Translations under genes and position numbers: made by a program
DNA from: Streptomyces sp. DG1A-41
Lineage (GTDB): Bacteria; Actinomycetota; Actinomycetes; Streptomycetales; Streptomycetaceae
DNA: 64,000 nucleotides
NCBI RefSeq assembly: GCF_037055355.1
Contig: NZ_CP146350.1
Location: forward strand, 806,001-870,000
Reading direction: 5' to 3'
The notes under the pieces: generated by a model
Databases searched by the model: none
Seen by the model: only the letters and a program-made list of their open reading frames with translations
Told to the model about the DNA's origin: nothing
In this document: positions 18,730 to 27,891 of the stretch, piece by piece
How the letters are laid out: each line of letters begins with the position of its first letter
Numbering within the stretch: the first letter of the stretch is position 1

Positions 18730-20211
18730 ATGACCTCTCCGCTCACCTCCCCCGCCTCCGAAGGGCGTTGGACTCCCCGGCTCTGGGGCACCCTGCTGGT
18801 GCTCTGCGCCGCGATGTTCCTGGACGCCCTGGACGTGTCCATGGTCGGCGTCGCACTGCCCTCCATCGGTGCCGACCTCGGCCTGTCGACCTCGGCGCTG
18901 CAATGGATCGTCAGCGGCTACATCCTGGGCTACGGCGGTCTGCTGCTCCTCGGCGGACGCGCCGCCGACCTGCTGGGCCGGCGCCAGGTCTTCCTGGTGG
19001 CGCTGGGCGTCTTCGCGCTGGCCTCGCTGCTCGGCGGCCTCGTCGACTCGGGACCGCTGCTCATCGCCAGCCGCTTCATCAAGGGTTTGAGCGCCGCCTT
19101 CACGGCCCCCGCCGGCCTGTCGATCATCACCACGACGTTCCCCGAAGGCCCGTTGCGCAACCGCGCCTTGGCCATCTACACCACCTGCGGCGCCACCGGC
19201 TACTCGATGGGCCTGGTCTTCTCCGGCCTGCTCACTCAGGCCAGCTGGCGGCTCACGATGCTCCTGCCCGCCCCCATCGCACTGATCGCCCTGCTCGTGG
19301 GCCTGAAGCTGCTGCCGCGCAGTGAGCGCGAGCGCGGCCAGGGCGGCTACGACATCCCCGGCGCCGTCCTCGGCACCGCCTCGATGCTGCTGCTCGTCTT
19401 CACCGTCGTCGAGGCACCCGAAGTGGGCTGGGGCTCGGCCCGGACCGTCCTGTCCTTCGCCGCCGTCGCCGCCCTGCTGGCGGCCTTCGTCGCCGTCGAG
19501 CGGCGCAGCCCCAGCCCGCTGATCCGGCTCGGCGTGCTGCGCTCGGGGCCCCAAGTGCGGGCTCAGCTGGGCGCGTTGACGTTCGTCGGCAGCTACATCG
19601 GCTTCCAGTTCCTGGTGACCTTGTACATGCAGCAGCTGCTCGGCTGGTCGGCGCTGCACACGGCCCTGGCCTTCCTGCCGGCGGGCGCGCTGGTGGCACT
19701 GTCCGCGACGAAGGTGGGGGCCGTCATCGACCGGTTCGGCACGGCCCGGCTGATGGTGCTGGGCTTCGCCCTGATGGTGACCGGTTACGTGCTGTTCCTG
19801 CGCATCGATCTCGACCCGGTGTACGCGGCGGTGATCCTGCCGACGATGCTGCTGGTCGGCTCGGGCTTCGCACTGACCTTCCCGTCCCTCAACGTCCAGG
19901 CCACCAACGGCGTCGACGAGCACGAGCAGGGCATGGTCTCCGGCCTGCTCAACACCTCGGTCCAGGTGGGCGGCGCGATCTTCCTCGCCGTGGTGACGGC
20001 GGTGGTGACCGCGAACGCCCCCGAGCAGGCCCACGCGTCCCCGCAGGCCGTCCTCGACAGCTACCGGCCCGGGCTGGTGGTCGTGACGCTCATCGCCCTC
20101 GCCGGCCTGCTGATCACCCTCACGGGCCTGCGGAACCGACGGGAACAGCCCTCCGTCGTGGTCGCCCAGTCCACTCCCAGGGAGGCGGAGCGCGTCGCCG
20201 TACGCGACTAG
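18730..20211 (+). CDS. DHA2-type MFS drug exporter
   Basis: A 493-residue, about 14-helix transporter. ATG 18730 is chosen because the earlier ATG at 18688 lies in the operator. FLDALDVSMVGVALPSIGAD (about 31-50) is the D-x5-V-A-L-P motif C/A region of the EmrB/QacA group, with the loop GGRAADLLGRRQVF after helix 2. The family exports drugs and other hydrophobic compounds by proton antiport in the cytoplasmic membrane. Control by the divergent MarR gene is likely. A clear hairpin terminator follows at 20236-20269. Confidence 0.87.
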   Translation: MTSPLTSPASEGRWTPRLWGTLLVLCAAMFLDALDVSMVGVALPSIGADLGLSTSALQWIVSGYILGYGGLLLLGGRAADLLGRRQVFLVALGVFALASLLGGLVDSGPLLIASRFIKGLSAAFTAPAGLSIITTTFPEGPLRNRALAIYTTCGATGYSMGLVFSGLLTQASWRLTMLLPAPIALIALLVGLKLLPRSERERGQGGYDIPGAVLGTASMLLLVFTVVEAPEVGWGSARTVLSFAAVAALLAAFVAVERRSPSPLIRLGVLRSGPQVRAQLGALTFVGSYIGFQFLVTLYMQQLLGWSALHTALAFLPAGALVALSATKVGAVIDRFGTARLMVLGFALMVTGYVLFLRIDLDPVYAAVILPTMLLVGSGFALTFPSLNVQATNGVDEHEQGMVSGLLNTSVQVGGAIFLAVVTAVVTANAPEQAHASPQAVLDSYRPGLVVVTLIALAGLLITLTGLRNRREQPSVVVAQSTPREAERVAVRD

Positions 20212-20235
20212 GGACCGCCTCCAGTCGTGATCAAG

Positions 20236-20269
20236 GGCCCTGCGTGGCCCGTGGAGGGAACGCAGGGCC
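20236..20269 (+). terminator. terminator after the exporter
   Basis: GGCCCTGCGT (20236-20245) pairs perfectly with ACGCAGGGCC (20260-20269) across a 14-base loop, 25 bases after the exporter stop. No T tract follows, which is normal in high-GC actinomycetes. Confidence 0.65.
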
Positions 20270-20292
20270 GAGGCGACAGCACAATCAATCGA

Positions 20293-20315
20293 AAAAGTGT
20301 ACGTTTTATACTTTT
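20293..20315. promoter_or_regulatory. AT-rich inverted repeat upstream of the binding-protein gene
   Basis: AAAAGTGTA (20293-20301) and TATACTTTT (20307-20315) are inverted copies with one mismatch in an otherwise GC-rich intergenic region, 93-115 bases before the ABC binding-protein gene. It resembles operators of dimeric TetR or GntR proteins. No regulator gene is adjacent, so the partner is unknown. Confidence 0.45.
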
Positions 20316-20407
20316 CCGGACTTCGAATGAGTTCTACGCTCAAGTACAGATGGCGGGCGGATGGCCGGCCAGTCGACCACCGTCGCCTGTAACGAGCGGA
20401 GACGGAG

Positions 20408-21655
20408 ATGAAAGCGTCGATACGGCGGTCCGCGATCTTCGCAAGCGCGGCCGCTCTTGTGATAGCCGTCTGCGGTACGACGGGCACCGCCCAGGCCGAC
20501 CCGGGCGATGGCGAACTCCAGTTCGGCTACGTCCTGCCGGAGACGGGACAGCTGGCCTACCTCGGCCCGCCCCAGATCGAGTCGTTGAAGTTCGCGATAG
20601 AGAAGATCAACGACGCCGGCGGAGTCCTGGGCAAACCCATTCCGACTGTCGTCTCCAGTGACGAAGCGGGCCAGGAGGCCGTTGCCGCCCAGTCGGCGGA
20701 CCGGGTCCTCGCGGCAGGCGTGGACGCGATCATCGGCGCCGCGGCCTCCGGCATGTCGCTGTCGTTCATCGACCGGGTGACCGGAGCGGGCGTGGTGCAG
20801 TGTTCGGGCTCGAACACCGCTCCCACGTTCACCGACTACGAGGACGACGGCTTCTACTTCCGTACCGTCCCGAGCGACGCGTTGCAGGGGCCCATCCTGG
20901 CGGATGTCGTCCGCGACGACGGCCACAACCGCGTGGCCCTGGTCGCACGGGCGGACGACTACGGGCGCGGCCTGATGGATGCCACCCGGGAGTCTTTGGA
21001 GGAGCGCGGTGCGACCGTGACGCTCGCCGAGACCTACGACCCGAAGGCGACCAACTTCGACCAGGTCGTCCAGCAGATCGAGAACTCCAGGCCGGACGCC
21101 GCCGTGGTGATCGCCTTCGAGGAAGGCACGCAGATCCTTCAGGGCATGATCGAGTCCGGACTCGGGCCCGACCGGATCGGCGTCTACGGCGCCGACGGAC
21201 TGCGCAGCGAGGAACTGCCCTCGCTGGTCGCCCCGGGCCAGCCGGAGAGGCTCTCCGGGATGAAGGGAACCGCGCCGGCATCCGCGGAGAACGAGCAGTA
21301 CGTGAAGGACCTCAAGGAATTCGCGCCGAAGCTGAAGGAGTTGCAGTTCGCGCCGCAGGTGTTCGACTGCGTGACGACGATCGCGCTCGCCGCCGAGAAG
21401 GCGGAGTCCGACGATCCCGCCGAGTACGTGAAGGAGATGAACGGGATCACCAAGGACGGCGAGAAGTGCAACTCGTTCGCCGCCTGCAAGGAGCTCCTCG
21501 CCGACGGCAGGGACATCGACTACGACGGTGTGAGCGGTCCGCTCGACTTCACCGACAAGGGCGAACCCGGCCAGGCGGCGATCGAGGTGTACGGCTACGA
21601 CGACAAGGGAGCGTTGCAGACCCTGCGTACCGAGACCAGCAGGGCCGAGGAGTGA
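20408..21655 (+). CDS. branched-chain amino acid-type ABC transporter substrate-binding protein
   Basis: A 415-residue exported protein: Sec-type signal with a likely cleavage after AQA (residue about 32), then a LivK-like type I periplasmic-binding fold (FGYVLPETGQLAYLG, then GVDAIIGAAASGMSLSFIDR). The lone Cys in the signal is preceded by Val, a poor lipobox, so a lipoprotein is not certain. GAGACGGAG supplies the ribosome site. It converges on livF with a 22-base gap: unusually, the binding protein is not in the livHMGF operon. Ligands of such proteins range from Leu/Ile/Val to urea, amides and aromatic acids. Confidence 0.88.
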   Translation: MKASIRRSAIFASAAALVIAVCGTTGTAQADPGDGELQFGYVLPETGQLAYLGPPQIESLKFAIEKINDAGGVLGKPIPTVVSSDEAGQEAVAAQSADRVLAAGVDAIIGAAASGMSLSFIDRVTGAGVVQCSGSNTAPTFTDYEDDGFYFRTVPSDALQGPILADVVRDDGHNRVALVARADDYGRGLMDATRESLEERGATVTLAETYDPKATNFDQVVQQIENSRPDAAVVIAFEEGTQILQGMIESGLGPDRIGVYGADGLRSEELPSLVAPGQPERLSGMKGTAPASAENEQYVKDLKEFAPKLKELQFAPQVFDCVTTIALAAEKAESDDPAEYVKEMNGITKDGEKCNSFAACKELLADGRDIDYDGVSGPLDFTDKGEPGQAAIEVYGYDDKGALQTLRTETSRAEE

Positions 21656-21677
21656 CCGGGAGGACCGACAGCGGGAG

Positions 21678-22418
21678 TCAACGGACGCGGGCGAGTGTGC
21701 CGAGGTAGAGCTCGATCACCTTCTCATCGTGCAGCAGGGCCGTACCCGTACCGGTGTGCGCGTTGCGGCCCTGGTCGAGGACGTAACCGCGGTCGCAGAG
21801 CTGAAGGCACCTGCGGGCGTTCTGCTCGACCATGAGCACGGCGACGCCCGCGCTGTTGATCATTCTGCACCGGTCGAAGACGTGGTCCTGGTGGAGCGGT
21901 GACAGGCCGGCCGACGGCTCGTCGAGCAGCAGCAGCTGCGGCTCCATCATCAGCGCGCGGGCCATCGCGAGCATCTGGCGTTCGCCGCCGGACATCGCGC
22001 CGGCCTTCTGCTTGCGGCGGTCGGCCAGCACGGGGAAGAGTTCCTCGACCGCCGCGGCCCGGCGCGCGTGGTCCTTGGGCCGTAGATAGACCCCCATCCG
22101 CAGGTTCTCCTCGACGGTAAGCGTGGGGAACACGTTCTGAAGCTGCGGTACGTAGCCCACGCCCCGCCGGACCAGCTCGTGTGCGGGCCGGCCGGTCACG
22201 TCCTCGCCGCGCAGCCGCACGGTCCCGCCGCGCACCCGTAGCAACCCGAAGACGGCCTTGACCAGGGTCGACTTGCCGGCACCGTTGGGGCCGATCACGC
22301 CGACCACCTCCCCCGGCCGCACCTCGATGCTGCATCCGCGCAGCACGTCGACACCGGGGACGTAACCGGCGACGATGTCGTCGGCCGCCAGCACCGGTGC
22401 CTGGTCCTCGGCGGACAT
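21678..22418 (-). CDS. livF: LivF-like ABC transporter ATP-binding protein
   Basis: A 246-residue ATPase. Walker A GPNGAGKST is near residue 44, the signature MSGGERQMLAMARAL in the middle, Walker B LLLLDEPSAGLSP after it: the LivF form. ATG 22418 follows AAGGAGGAG and starts two bases after the livG stop, so the two are translationally linked. Pairs with LivG to energise LivH/LivM on the inner face of the membrane. 'LivF-type' describes the family; the imported solute may differ. Confidence 0.88.
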   Translation of the reverse strand: MSAEDQAPVLAADDIVAGYVPGVDVLRGCSIEVRPGEVVGVIGPNGAGKSTLVKAVFGLLRVRGGTVRLRGEDVTGRPAHELVRRGVGYVPQLQNVFPTLTVEENLRMGVYLRPKDHARRAAAVEELFPVLADRRKQKAGAMSGGERQMLAMARALMMEPQLLLLDEPSAGLSPLHQDHVFDRCRMINSAGVAVLMVEQNARRCLQLCDRGYVLDQGRNAHTGTGTALLHDEKVIELYLGTLARVR

Positions 22419-22420
22419 CG

Positions 22421-23317
22421 CTACTCCTCCTTGCCCTTTTCCTCGGCCTTCTCGTCGGCCTTTTCCTCGGCCGCCTCCGGCTCGTCGTGGCGCTTGCCCA
22501 GGTAGGCGTCCACGACGGCGGCGTTCCGGCCGATCGTGTGCGGTGGGCCCTCGGCCACCAGGCGGCCGTCGGCCATGACGGCCACCCAGTCGCTGATGCC
22601 CATCACCACGTCCATGTCGTGCTCGACGAAGCACACCGTCAGCCCCTCGTCGCGCAGCTGCGTGATGTGTCCGAGCAACGACTGGGTCAGCGCGGGGTTC
22701 ACCCCGGCCATCGGTTCGTCGAGCAGGAGCATGACCGGCCGGGCCATCAGCGCGCGGGCCAGTTCCAGCAGTTTGCGCTGACCGCCGGAGAGCGTGCCGG
22801 CATGGTCGTCGCGCAGGGGCCCGAGCCGGAACCGGTCCAGCAGTTCGTCGGCCCGTCGCTCGGCCTCCCGCTCCTGCCCGCGCCACAGGGGTCGCAGCAG
22901 CGCGGGCAGTGCCCGCTCGCCGCGCTGCCCGGGTGCGGCGAGCAGCATGTTCTCCAGCACGGTCAGCCGGGCGAGCGTCCGGGTGAGCTGGAACGTACGG
23001 ACCATTCCGCGCCGCGCCACCCGGTGCGCCGGGGAGCCGGTGAGCGGTTGCCCGTCGAAGGACCACCGTCCGCCGTCCGCCCGGTCGAACCCGCTCACCA
23101 CGTTGAACAACGTGGTCTTGCCGGCGCCGTTGGGCCCGATGAGCGCCGTGATGGCCCCGCGCTGCACCTCCAGGTGCTCGACCCGCACGGCGACGAGACC
23201 GCCGAAGGTACGGGTCACCTGGTCCATGACCAGCAGAGGGTCGGGCTTGCGCACCCCCGGCTCGGGATCGATCGCGGAGAGCCGGCCGGTGTGCGATACG
23301 ACAGTGTCAGCGTCCAC
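22421..23317 (-). CDS. livG: LivG-like ABC transporter ATP-binding protein
   Basis: A 298-residue ATPase with Walker A GPNGAGKTT, signature LSGGQRKLLELARAL and Walker B MLLLDEPMAGVNP. It is some 40 residues longer than a usual LivG: the C-terminus ends in a charged Glu/Lys/Ala run (EEKADEKAEEKGKEE) and the N-terminus has a 28-residue lead. GTG 23317 overlaps the livM stop by 11 bases. Part of the H-M-G-F operon. Confidence 0.88.
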   Translation of the reverse strand: MDADTVVSHTGRLSAIDPEPGVRKPDPLLVMDQVTRTFGGLVAVRVEHLEVQRGAITALIGPNGAGKTTLFNVVSGFDRADGGRWSFDGQPLTGSPAHRVARRGMVRTFQLTRTLARLTVLENMLLAAPGQRGERALPALLRPLWRGQEREAERRADELLDRFRLGPLRDDHAGTLSGGQRKLLELARALMARPVMLLLDEPMAGVNPALTQSLLGHITQLRDEGLTVCFVEHDMDVVMGISDWVAVMADGRLVAEGPPHTIGRNAAVVDAYLGKRHDEPEAAEEKADEKAEEKGKEE

Positions 23318-24299
23318 TGAGCAGCATCTCCTTCCGGCTGCCGAGGATCCCCTGCGGCCTGAACGCGACCAGCAGGATCAGGGCGACCCCGACCAGGGCG
23401 AAGCGCACCGCACCGACCTCCGAGGTGCTGATGAGGTCCGGCGAGATGTACTCGGCGTCGATGGCCTGGCGGAGTGCGCTGTCGAGGAAGCTGAGGACGA
23501 ACCAGAACAGGATCGAACCGACGACCGGCCCGAGGATCCGCCCGGCGCCTCCGAGGACGAGGAGCGTGTACAGGAAGAACGTGACGCCCGGATCGTAGTT
23601 GTCCGGGTTCACGGACTGCACCTGGATCGCCTGCATCATGCCCGCGACCGCCCCGATGACGCCGCCGAGCACGAGGCTCTGCATCTTGTACGCGTAGACG
23701 TTCTTGCCGAGGCTCCGCGCGGCCACCTCGTCCTCACGGATCGACCGGATGACGCGGCCCCACGGACTGTGGATCAGCAGGGCGAGCAGGCATCCGACCA
23801 CGAGCACCAGCACCCATCCGACGATCATCACCCAGAGGTCCCGGGAGCTGAACCTCACGAGCCACACGCCGTAGGTGCCGGGCTCGATGGGGCTGAGCGC
23901 GTAGAAGTCGTTCGCGAACCTCTGCAACCCGAACACCCCACCGGTGACCGGCTCGGCCCAGCCGGAGCGGTAGAACAGCCGTAGCGTCTCCCCCGCCGCG
24001 ATCGTGGTGATCGCGAGGTAGTCGGCGCGCAGCCGCAGGGTGGGCAGGCCGAGGAGCAGGGCCAGCACGATCGCGCAGGCGATTCCGCCCAGGACGCCGA
24101 GCCACATCGGGCCGTCGTACGTCGACACCGTGATGGCGAGCCCGTAGCCGCCCACCAGCATGAAGCCGACCTGGCCGAAGTTGAGGAGCCCTGTGTAGCC
24201 GAAGTGCAGGTTCAGGCCCATCGCGGCGAGCGCGTAGACGGCGGCGATGGGGCCGATTCCCGAGCGCAGGGCGTCGGTGAGGATGGCGGAGAAGTCCAT
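23307..24299 (-). CDS. livM: LivM-like ABC transporter permease
   Basis: A 330-residue membrane protein with about 9-10 helices. The opening text (YALAAMGLNLHFGYTGLLNF, about 22-41) is the conserved start of LivM permeases, and the EAA-like loop reads SIREDEVAARSLGKNVYAYK. ATG 24299 has GAGGGGG upstream. It lies 11 bases after livH and overlaps livG. Confidence 0.88.
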   Translation of the reverse strand: MDFSAILTDALRSGIGPIAAVYALAAMGLNLHFGYTGLLNFGQVGFMLVGGYGLAITVSTYDGPMWLGVLGGIACAIVLALLLGLPTLRLRADYLAITTIAAGETLRLFYRSGWAEPVTGGVFGLQRFANDFYALSPIEPGTYGVWLVRFSSRDLWVMIVGWVLVLVVGCLLALLIHSPWGRVIRSIREDEVAARSLGKNVYAYKMQSLVLGGVIGAVAGMMQAIQVQSVNPDNYDPGVTFFLYTLLVLGGAGRILGPVVGSILFWFVLSFLDSALRQAIDAEYISPDLISTSEVGAVRFALVGVALILLVAFRPQGILGSRKEMLLSGR

Positions 24300-24310
24300 G
24301 GCGCACCCCC

Positions 24311-25306
24311 TCACCCGACGCGTTCGGCCCGGCCGAGGATGCCCTGCGGCCGGACGAGGAGGACGACGATGAGGACGAGCAGCGCCCACGCGTACTGGAG
24401 GTCGACGGGGAACCACAGGGTGGACATCTGGGCGACGACGCCGATGACGAGGCTGCCGACCATCGCACCGTAGGCGGAGCCGAGCCCTCCGAGGATGACC
24501 CCGGCGAACATGAGCAGCAGGAGCTTGAAGCCCATGTCCCAGGTGACGATCTCGACCAGACCGAAGAAGACCCCGCCGAGCGCGGCCAGCCCGCCGCCGA
24601 GCATCCAGACGAACAGCACCACTCGCTGTACGTCGATGCCCGACGCCTCCGCCAGGTCGCGGTTGGCGGAGACGGCCCGGACCGCCGTGCCGATCCGCGT
24701 CTTCTGGAGGAGCACGGCGATGCCGAGCAGCACCAGCACGGCGAGCAGGGTGACCGTGAGATCCCGTGGGGTGATGCCGGCCGGACCCAGCTCGATCACG
24801 CTTTGGATGTCGTACTGCGCGTAGGAGGCGGGCCGGGTTCCGTACAGCACGAGTACGACGTGGCGCAGCAGCAGCGAGAGCCCGATGGTGACGATGAACA
24901 TGTTGATCAGACCGGTGCCCCTGGCCCGCAGCGGACGCCAGATGCCGCGCTCGACCGCCCCGCCCAGCAGCGCGCCGAAGACCACCGCGGCGAGGGCGGC
25001 GGGAACCAGGTGCCAGCCCGGACCGCCCGCGGAGACGTTGAGGAAGAACGCGAAGGTGGCACCGATCGTGACGAACTCACCGTGCGCGAAGTTGATCAGA
25101 TGGATCGTGCCGAAGATCAGCGAGAGCCCGACCGACGTGATCGCGATGATCACCCCGAACTGGACACCGTCGATCAGCGCCTGAAGAGCGCGCGCGGCGA
25201 ACGTGGGACCGCGCGGGACTTCCTCACCCTGGGCCCGCGCTGAGAGCGCGGGCACCACCACGAGGACCAGGGCGAGGGCCGGTACGAGCATCCGCTGACA
25301 GCGCAT
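24311..25306 (-). CDS. livH: LivH-like ABC transporter permease with added N-terminal segment
   Basis: A 331-residue permease, first gene of the livHMGF operon. The conserved core (LIDGVQFGVIIAITSVGLSL, then NFAHGEFVTIGATFAFFLN) starts only at about residue 44. Before it is a hydrophobic, signal-like stretch ending in ARAQGEEVPRG, longer than in the classic LivH; this type of leader is seen in some urea/amide-type transporters. ATG 25306 is the likely start. Confidence 0.87.
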   Translation of the reverse strand: MRCQRMLVPALALVLVVVPALSARAQGEEVPRGPTFAARALQALIDGVQFGVIIAITSVGLSLIFGTIHLINFAHGEFVTIGATFAFFLNVSAGGPGWHLVPAALAAVVFGALLGGAVERGIWRPLRARGTGLINMFIVTIGLSLLLRHVVLVLYGTRPASYAQYDIQSVIELGPAGITPRDLTVTLLAVLVLLGIAVLLQKTRIGTAVRAVSANRDLAEASGIDVQRVVLFVWMLGGGLAALGGVFFGLVEIVTWDMGFKLLLLMFAGVILGGLGSAYGAMVGSLVIGVVAQMSTLWFPVDLQYAWALLVLIVVLLVRPQGILGRAERVG

Positions 25307-25420
25307 GGCGATTCCGGTATGTCACGAACATCCCCTATGGGGTCAGTGTAGGTGCAGGTCGGAGTGGTGACACGGGTAGCGGGCCGCGGATGGGTGCCCA
25401 CGCGAAGTGAAGGACGCGGG

Positions 25421-26341
25421 ATGGGTGACAGCGGGGACATCGCGAGTGCGTACAACGACGACAGTGTGCTCTTCCGGGTGCTGCGGCACCTCGGCTGGGA
25501 CAGCCTGGCCAACATCGGCTACTTCACGCTGCCCACGCTGCCGGTCGTGGCCCTGACCGGGCCGGTGCCCTTTCAGCGCCGGCTGGCTCGCCGGTCGCTG
25601 GCGTTGCTGGACGCCCGGCCCGGACAGCTCGTCCTGGATGCCGGATGCGGACGCGGTGACACCACGGCGCGGTTGGGCGCCGCGGGATGCAGGGCGCTGG
25701 GGGTGGACATCCAGCCCGCGCAGATCGACCGGGCACGTCGCCGCTTCGGCGGCTGTTCCCGCGCGCGTTTCGCCGTCGCCGACGCCACCGCTCTGCCGCA
25801 CCGGGCGGCGGAGATCCCGCTGACGGATGGTTCCTTCGATCGAGTGCACTGCCTGGAGGCCGCCTTCCACTTCGGCCATGAGGGCCGTCGGTCCTTCCTG
25901 AGCGAAAGCTTCCGACTGCTCCGCCCAGGAGGCCGGCTCGTCCTCGTGGATGTCACTTCCCGTGCGGGGCAACCGATCGGGACCCTCGATCCGGGCGGCC
26001 TCGTACGCGGGGCCTGGCACTTCGACGACATCGAACCGTACGAGCGGTACCCGTTGCTGGCTTCCGCGGCCGGCTTCACCACCCGCCGGACCCTCGACTG
26101 GACCACCCCCGTACTCCGCAGGGCAGGCCGACTCTGTGCCCTGTTCGTCGCCACCGCGTCCACCCGGGCCGGCCGACATGCCCTGTGCGTGCGGTGGCCC
26201 GGCCTGAGAACACTCGACGCACAGGACTGGGACGAGGTCATCGCCGTCGTCCGGGCTCACCGGGCCATCGGGCGCGTCACTCGCTACACGGCGTACGTCC
26301 TCGACAAACCCGAAGACGGCGTCGCCGACGGTGCCCCCTAG
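25421..26341 (+). CDS. class I SAM-dependent methyltransferase
   Basis: A 306-residue protein; ATG 25421 has GAAGGA seven bases upstream, better than the starts further 5'. Motif I VLDAGCGRGDTTARLG is near residue 70 and motif II (LGVDIQPAQIDRA) near 90, followed by ADATALPH, as in sterol- or tocopherol-type C-methyltransferases. It diverges from livH. Its TAG stop is part of the CTAG at the left border of the second MITE-like element, so the natural C-terminus may have been slightly altered. Confidence 0.82.
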   Translation: MGDSGDIASAYNDDSVLFRVLRHLGWDSLANIGYFTLPTLPVVALTGPVPFQRRLARRSLALLDARPGQLVLDAGCGRGDTTARLGAAGCRALGVDIQPAQIDRARRRFGGCSRARFAVADATALPHRAAEIPLTDGSFDRVHCLEAAFHFGHEGRRSFLSESFRLLRPGGRLVLVDVTSRAGQPIGTLDPGGLVRGAWHFDDIEPYERYPLLASAAGFTTRRTLDWTTPVLRRAGRLCALFVATASTRAGRHALCVRWPGLRTLDAQDWDEVIAVVRAHRAIGRVTRYTAYVLDKPEDGVADGAP

Positions 26342-26512
26342 CCTGTCTGACAAATTCCCGTCGTCCGCTCGAAGGGCGGGCCTCGCGGTGTCTGGTGCGT
26401 GCGATCGCAAGGCGCCGGAGCGCCCTCGTGGCGGAGCCGCGTGAGCGGTTCGGCAACACGGCGAGCGTGCGTGCCAGACACCGCGAGGCAGGCGGGAATT
26501 CGTCAGACAGGC
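26341..26512. mobile_element. MITE-like element, related in plan to the one at 6130-6353
   Basis: GCCTGTCTGACAAATTCCCG (26341-26360) and CGGGAATTCGTCAGACAGGC (26493-26512) are inverted copies with one mismatch. The interior contains TCTGGTGCGTGC and GCGTGCGTGCCAGA, the same inner arms as the element at 6130-6353. CTAG precedes the left end; the right flank has CTGG, a possible decayed duplicate. The following 26513-26683 holds no gene that I can support. Confidence 0.7.
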
Positions 26513-26683
26513 CCTGGTCTGTGATCGCAAAGGTTTGCCGGGAGGCTCGCGGCCTCCGGAGGTCGCGAAGGAGGGCCGGTTTCCGGTGAGTGGGCGCGAA
26601 CTGACGGTCGCGGCCTGCTCGTGTGTGGCGGTTGCCCTGCGGTGAACTTGGCAGCGTCATCAAGCAGGTTGAGGGGGTGGGTG

Positions 26684-26993
26684 ATGGTGTCAGAGCCGTG
26701 GGCTGAGCTGAGTGAGGCGGTCGGTGCGATCCGTGCTCAGTTGCAGCAGGCCATGGAGGAGGGCGCCGGCAATGCACTGGCGTTCCGGGCGGGGCCGGTG
26801 GAACTGGAGTTCTCCGTCGAGGTCCGCAAGGAGGCCGGGGCCACGGCGAAGGTGTTCGTGCTGCCGTGGTCGGCGGGGCCCGTGGTACGGCAGGCTCCGG
26901 CATGGTCACCGGATCAAACTCACGCTGCAGCCGGTCGATGACGCGGGCGCGGACGCACGCATCCACTCCCAGGCGGTGCAGCGGCCCTGGTGA
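26684..26993 (+). pseudogene. trypco2-domain protein, frameshifted
   Basis: ATG 26684 (after GAGGGGG) opens a reading of SEAVGAIRAQLQQAMEEG then FRAGPVELEFSVEVRKEAG, the N-terminal part of the trypsin-co-occurring domain 2 (trypco2). The expected end, HRIKLTLQPVDDAGADARIH, is in another frame from about 26900 to 26993, so one base was gained or two lost near 26890-26910. Trypco2 proteins are small partners of trypsin-like proteases in predicted bacterial conflict/signalling systems; the protease follows 41 bases later. Confidence 0.7.
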
Positions 26994-27033
26994 GCGCCGC
27001 AGCCGTCGGACTCGCTGACCGAAAGGGGTAGGG

Positions 27034-27891
27034 ATGGATCAGGCCCGGGTCGTCGAGGTGTGGGCTCCCGGCGCCGGGCAGGCGGGCACCGGGCGGGTGG
27101 GCACCGGCTATCTGCTGGCCGACCGTCTGGTGCTGACGTCCTACCACGTGGTGCAGGACGTGGCGCCGGGCGGGCGGGTCGAGGTCCGGCCTCTGGAGGT
27201 CCCGCAGCGCACCGGGTGGCTGGCAGCAGCGCGGTGTTGGCCGCACGAGGCGGTGGACCTGGATGCCGCACCGGACCATGATGCTGCGCTGCTGGTGATC
27301 GACGGCCCAGACGGGGCGGGCCCGCCGGCCGGGGCGGTCCGCTTCGGGCGGATCACCGGCCAGGACAAGGTCCCCTGCGTGGGGCTGGGCTTCCCCGACG
27401 CGGAGGCGCGTCCCGGCAGCCGACGCGACACCATGCCGGTGCGCGGTCACGTGGACGCCCTGCACGCGCGTAGATCGGGAATGCCGACCGTGCACGTCGA
27501 CGAGGGTGTCGTGCCCCGCCGCCTGGCCGGCAAGTCGGGATGGCCGGGCAGTTCGGGCACGGCGCTGTTCTGCGGGCCCCTGCTCGTCGGGGTGCTGGCC
27601 ACCGACCGCCTTGTCGCGCAGGACGCCAGTGTGCTCGGAGCGGTCCCCGTGACGACCCTGGCCGGCCTGCCGGGCTTCCGCGACACCCTGGCCGCACATG
27701 GGGTCGGCTTGGGGCTGGAACACGCCAGTCCGGCAGCACGGCATCTGGCGGACTACCTGACCGCTGCGCACCGCGCCGCCACCGAGCACCCCTACGCCGG
27801 TGTCCTGCCCGGTCCCTGGTGGGACTCGGCGACCCCCGCGCCGCCGCCTACACAGTGTCCTTGCTGCGGTGATCGCCGACGCGCGGCTTGA
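27034..27891 (+). pseudogene. trypsin-like serine protease of a trypco system, effector region lost
   Basis: Reads GTGYLLADRLVLTSYHVV with catalytic His at about 38, HDAALLVI with Asp at about 83 and GWPGSSGTALF with Ser at about 174, so the protease triad is intact. Family members continue past a PYxGVLPG-like segment into an NTPase/TPR or other effector. Here the frame shifts near 27815: the sensible text (GLGDPRAAAYTVSLLR) is in another frame and meets TGA at 27870-27872. Nothing of a downstream effector remains; instead an IS630 transposase tail follows. The protease domain alone might fold, but the system is broken. Confidence 0.75.

Noticed and set aside
18562..20487. Long antisense frame under the DHA2 exporter
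   Set aside because: Gln/Gly/Arg-rich, no motif, exactly opposite a well-defined transporter.
26684..27891. Intact anti-phage trypco system
   Set aside because: The trypco2 part is frameshifted, the protease end is out of frame and no effector follows; only a relic can be claimed.
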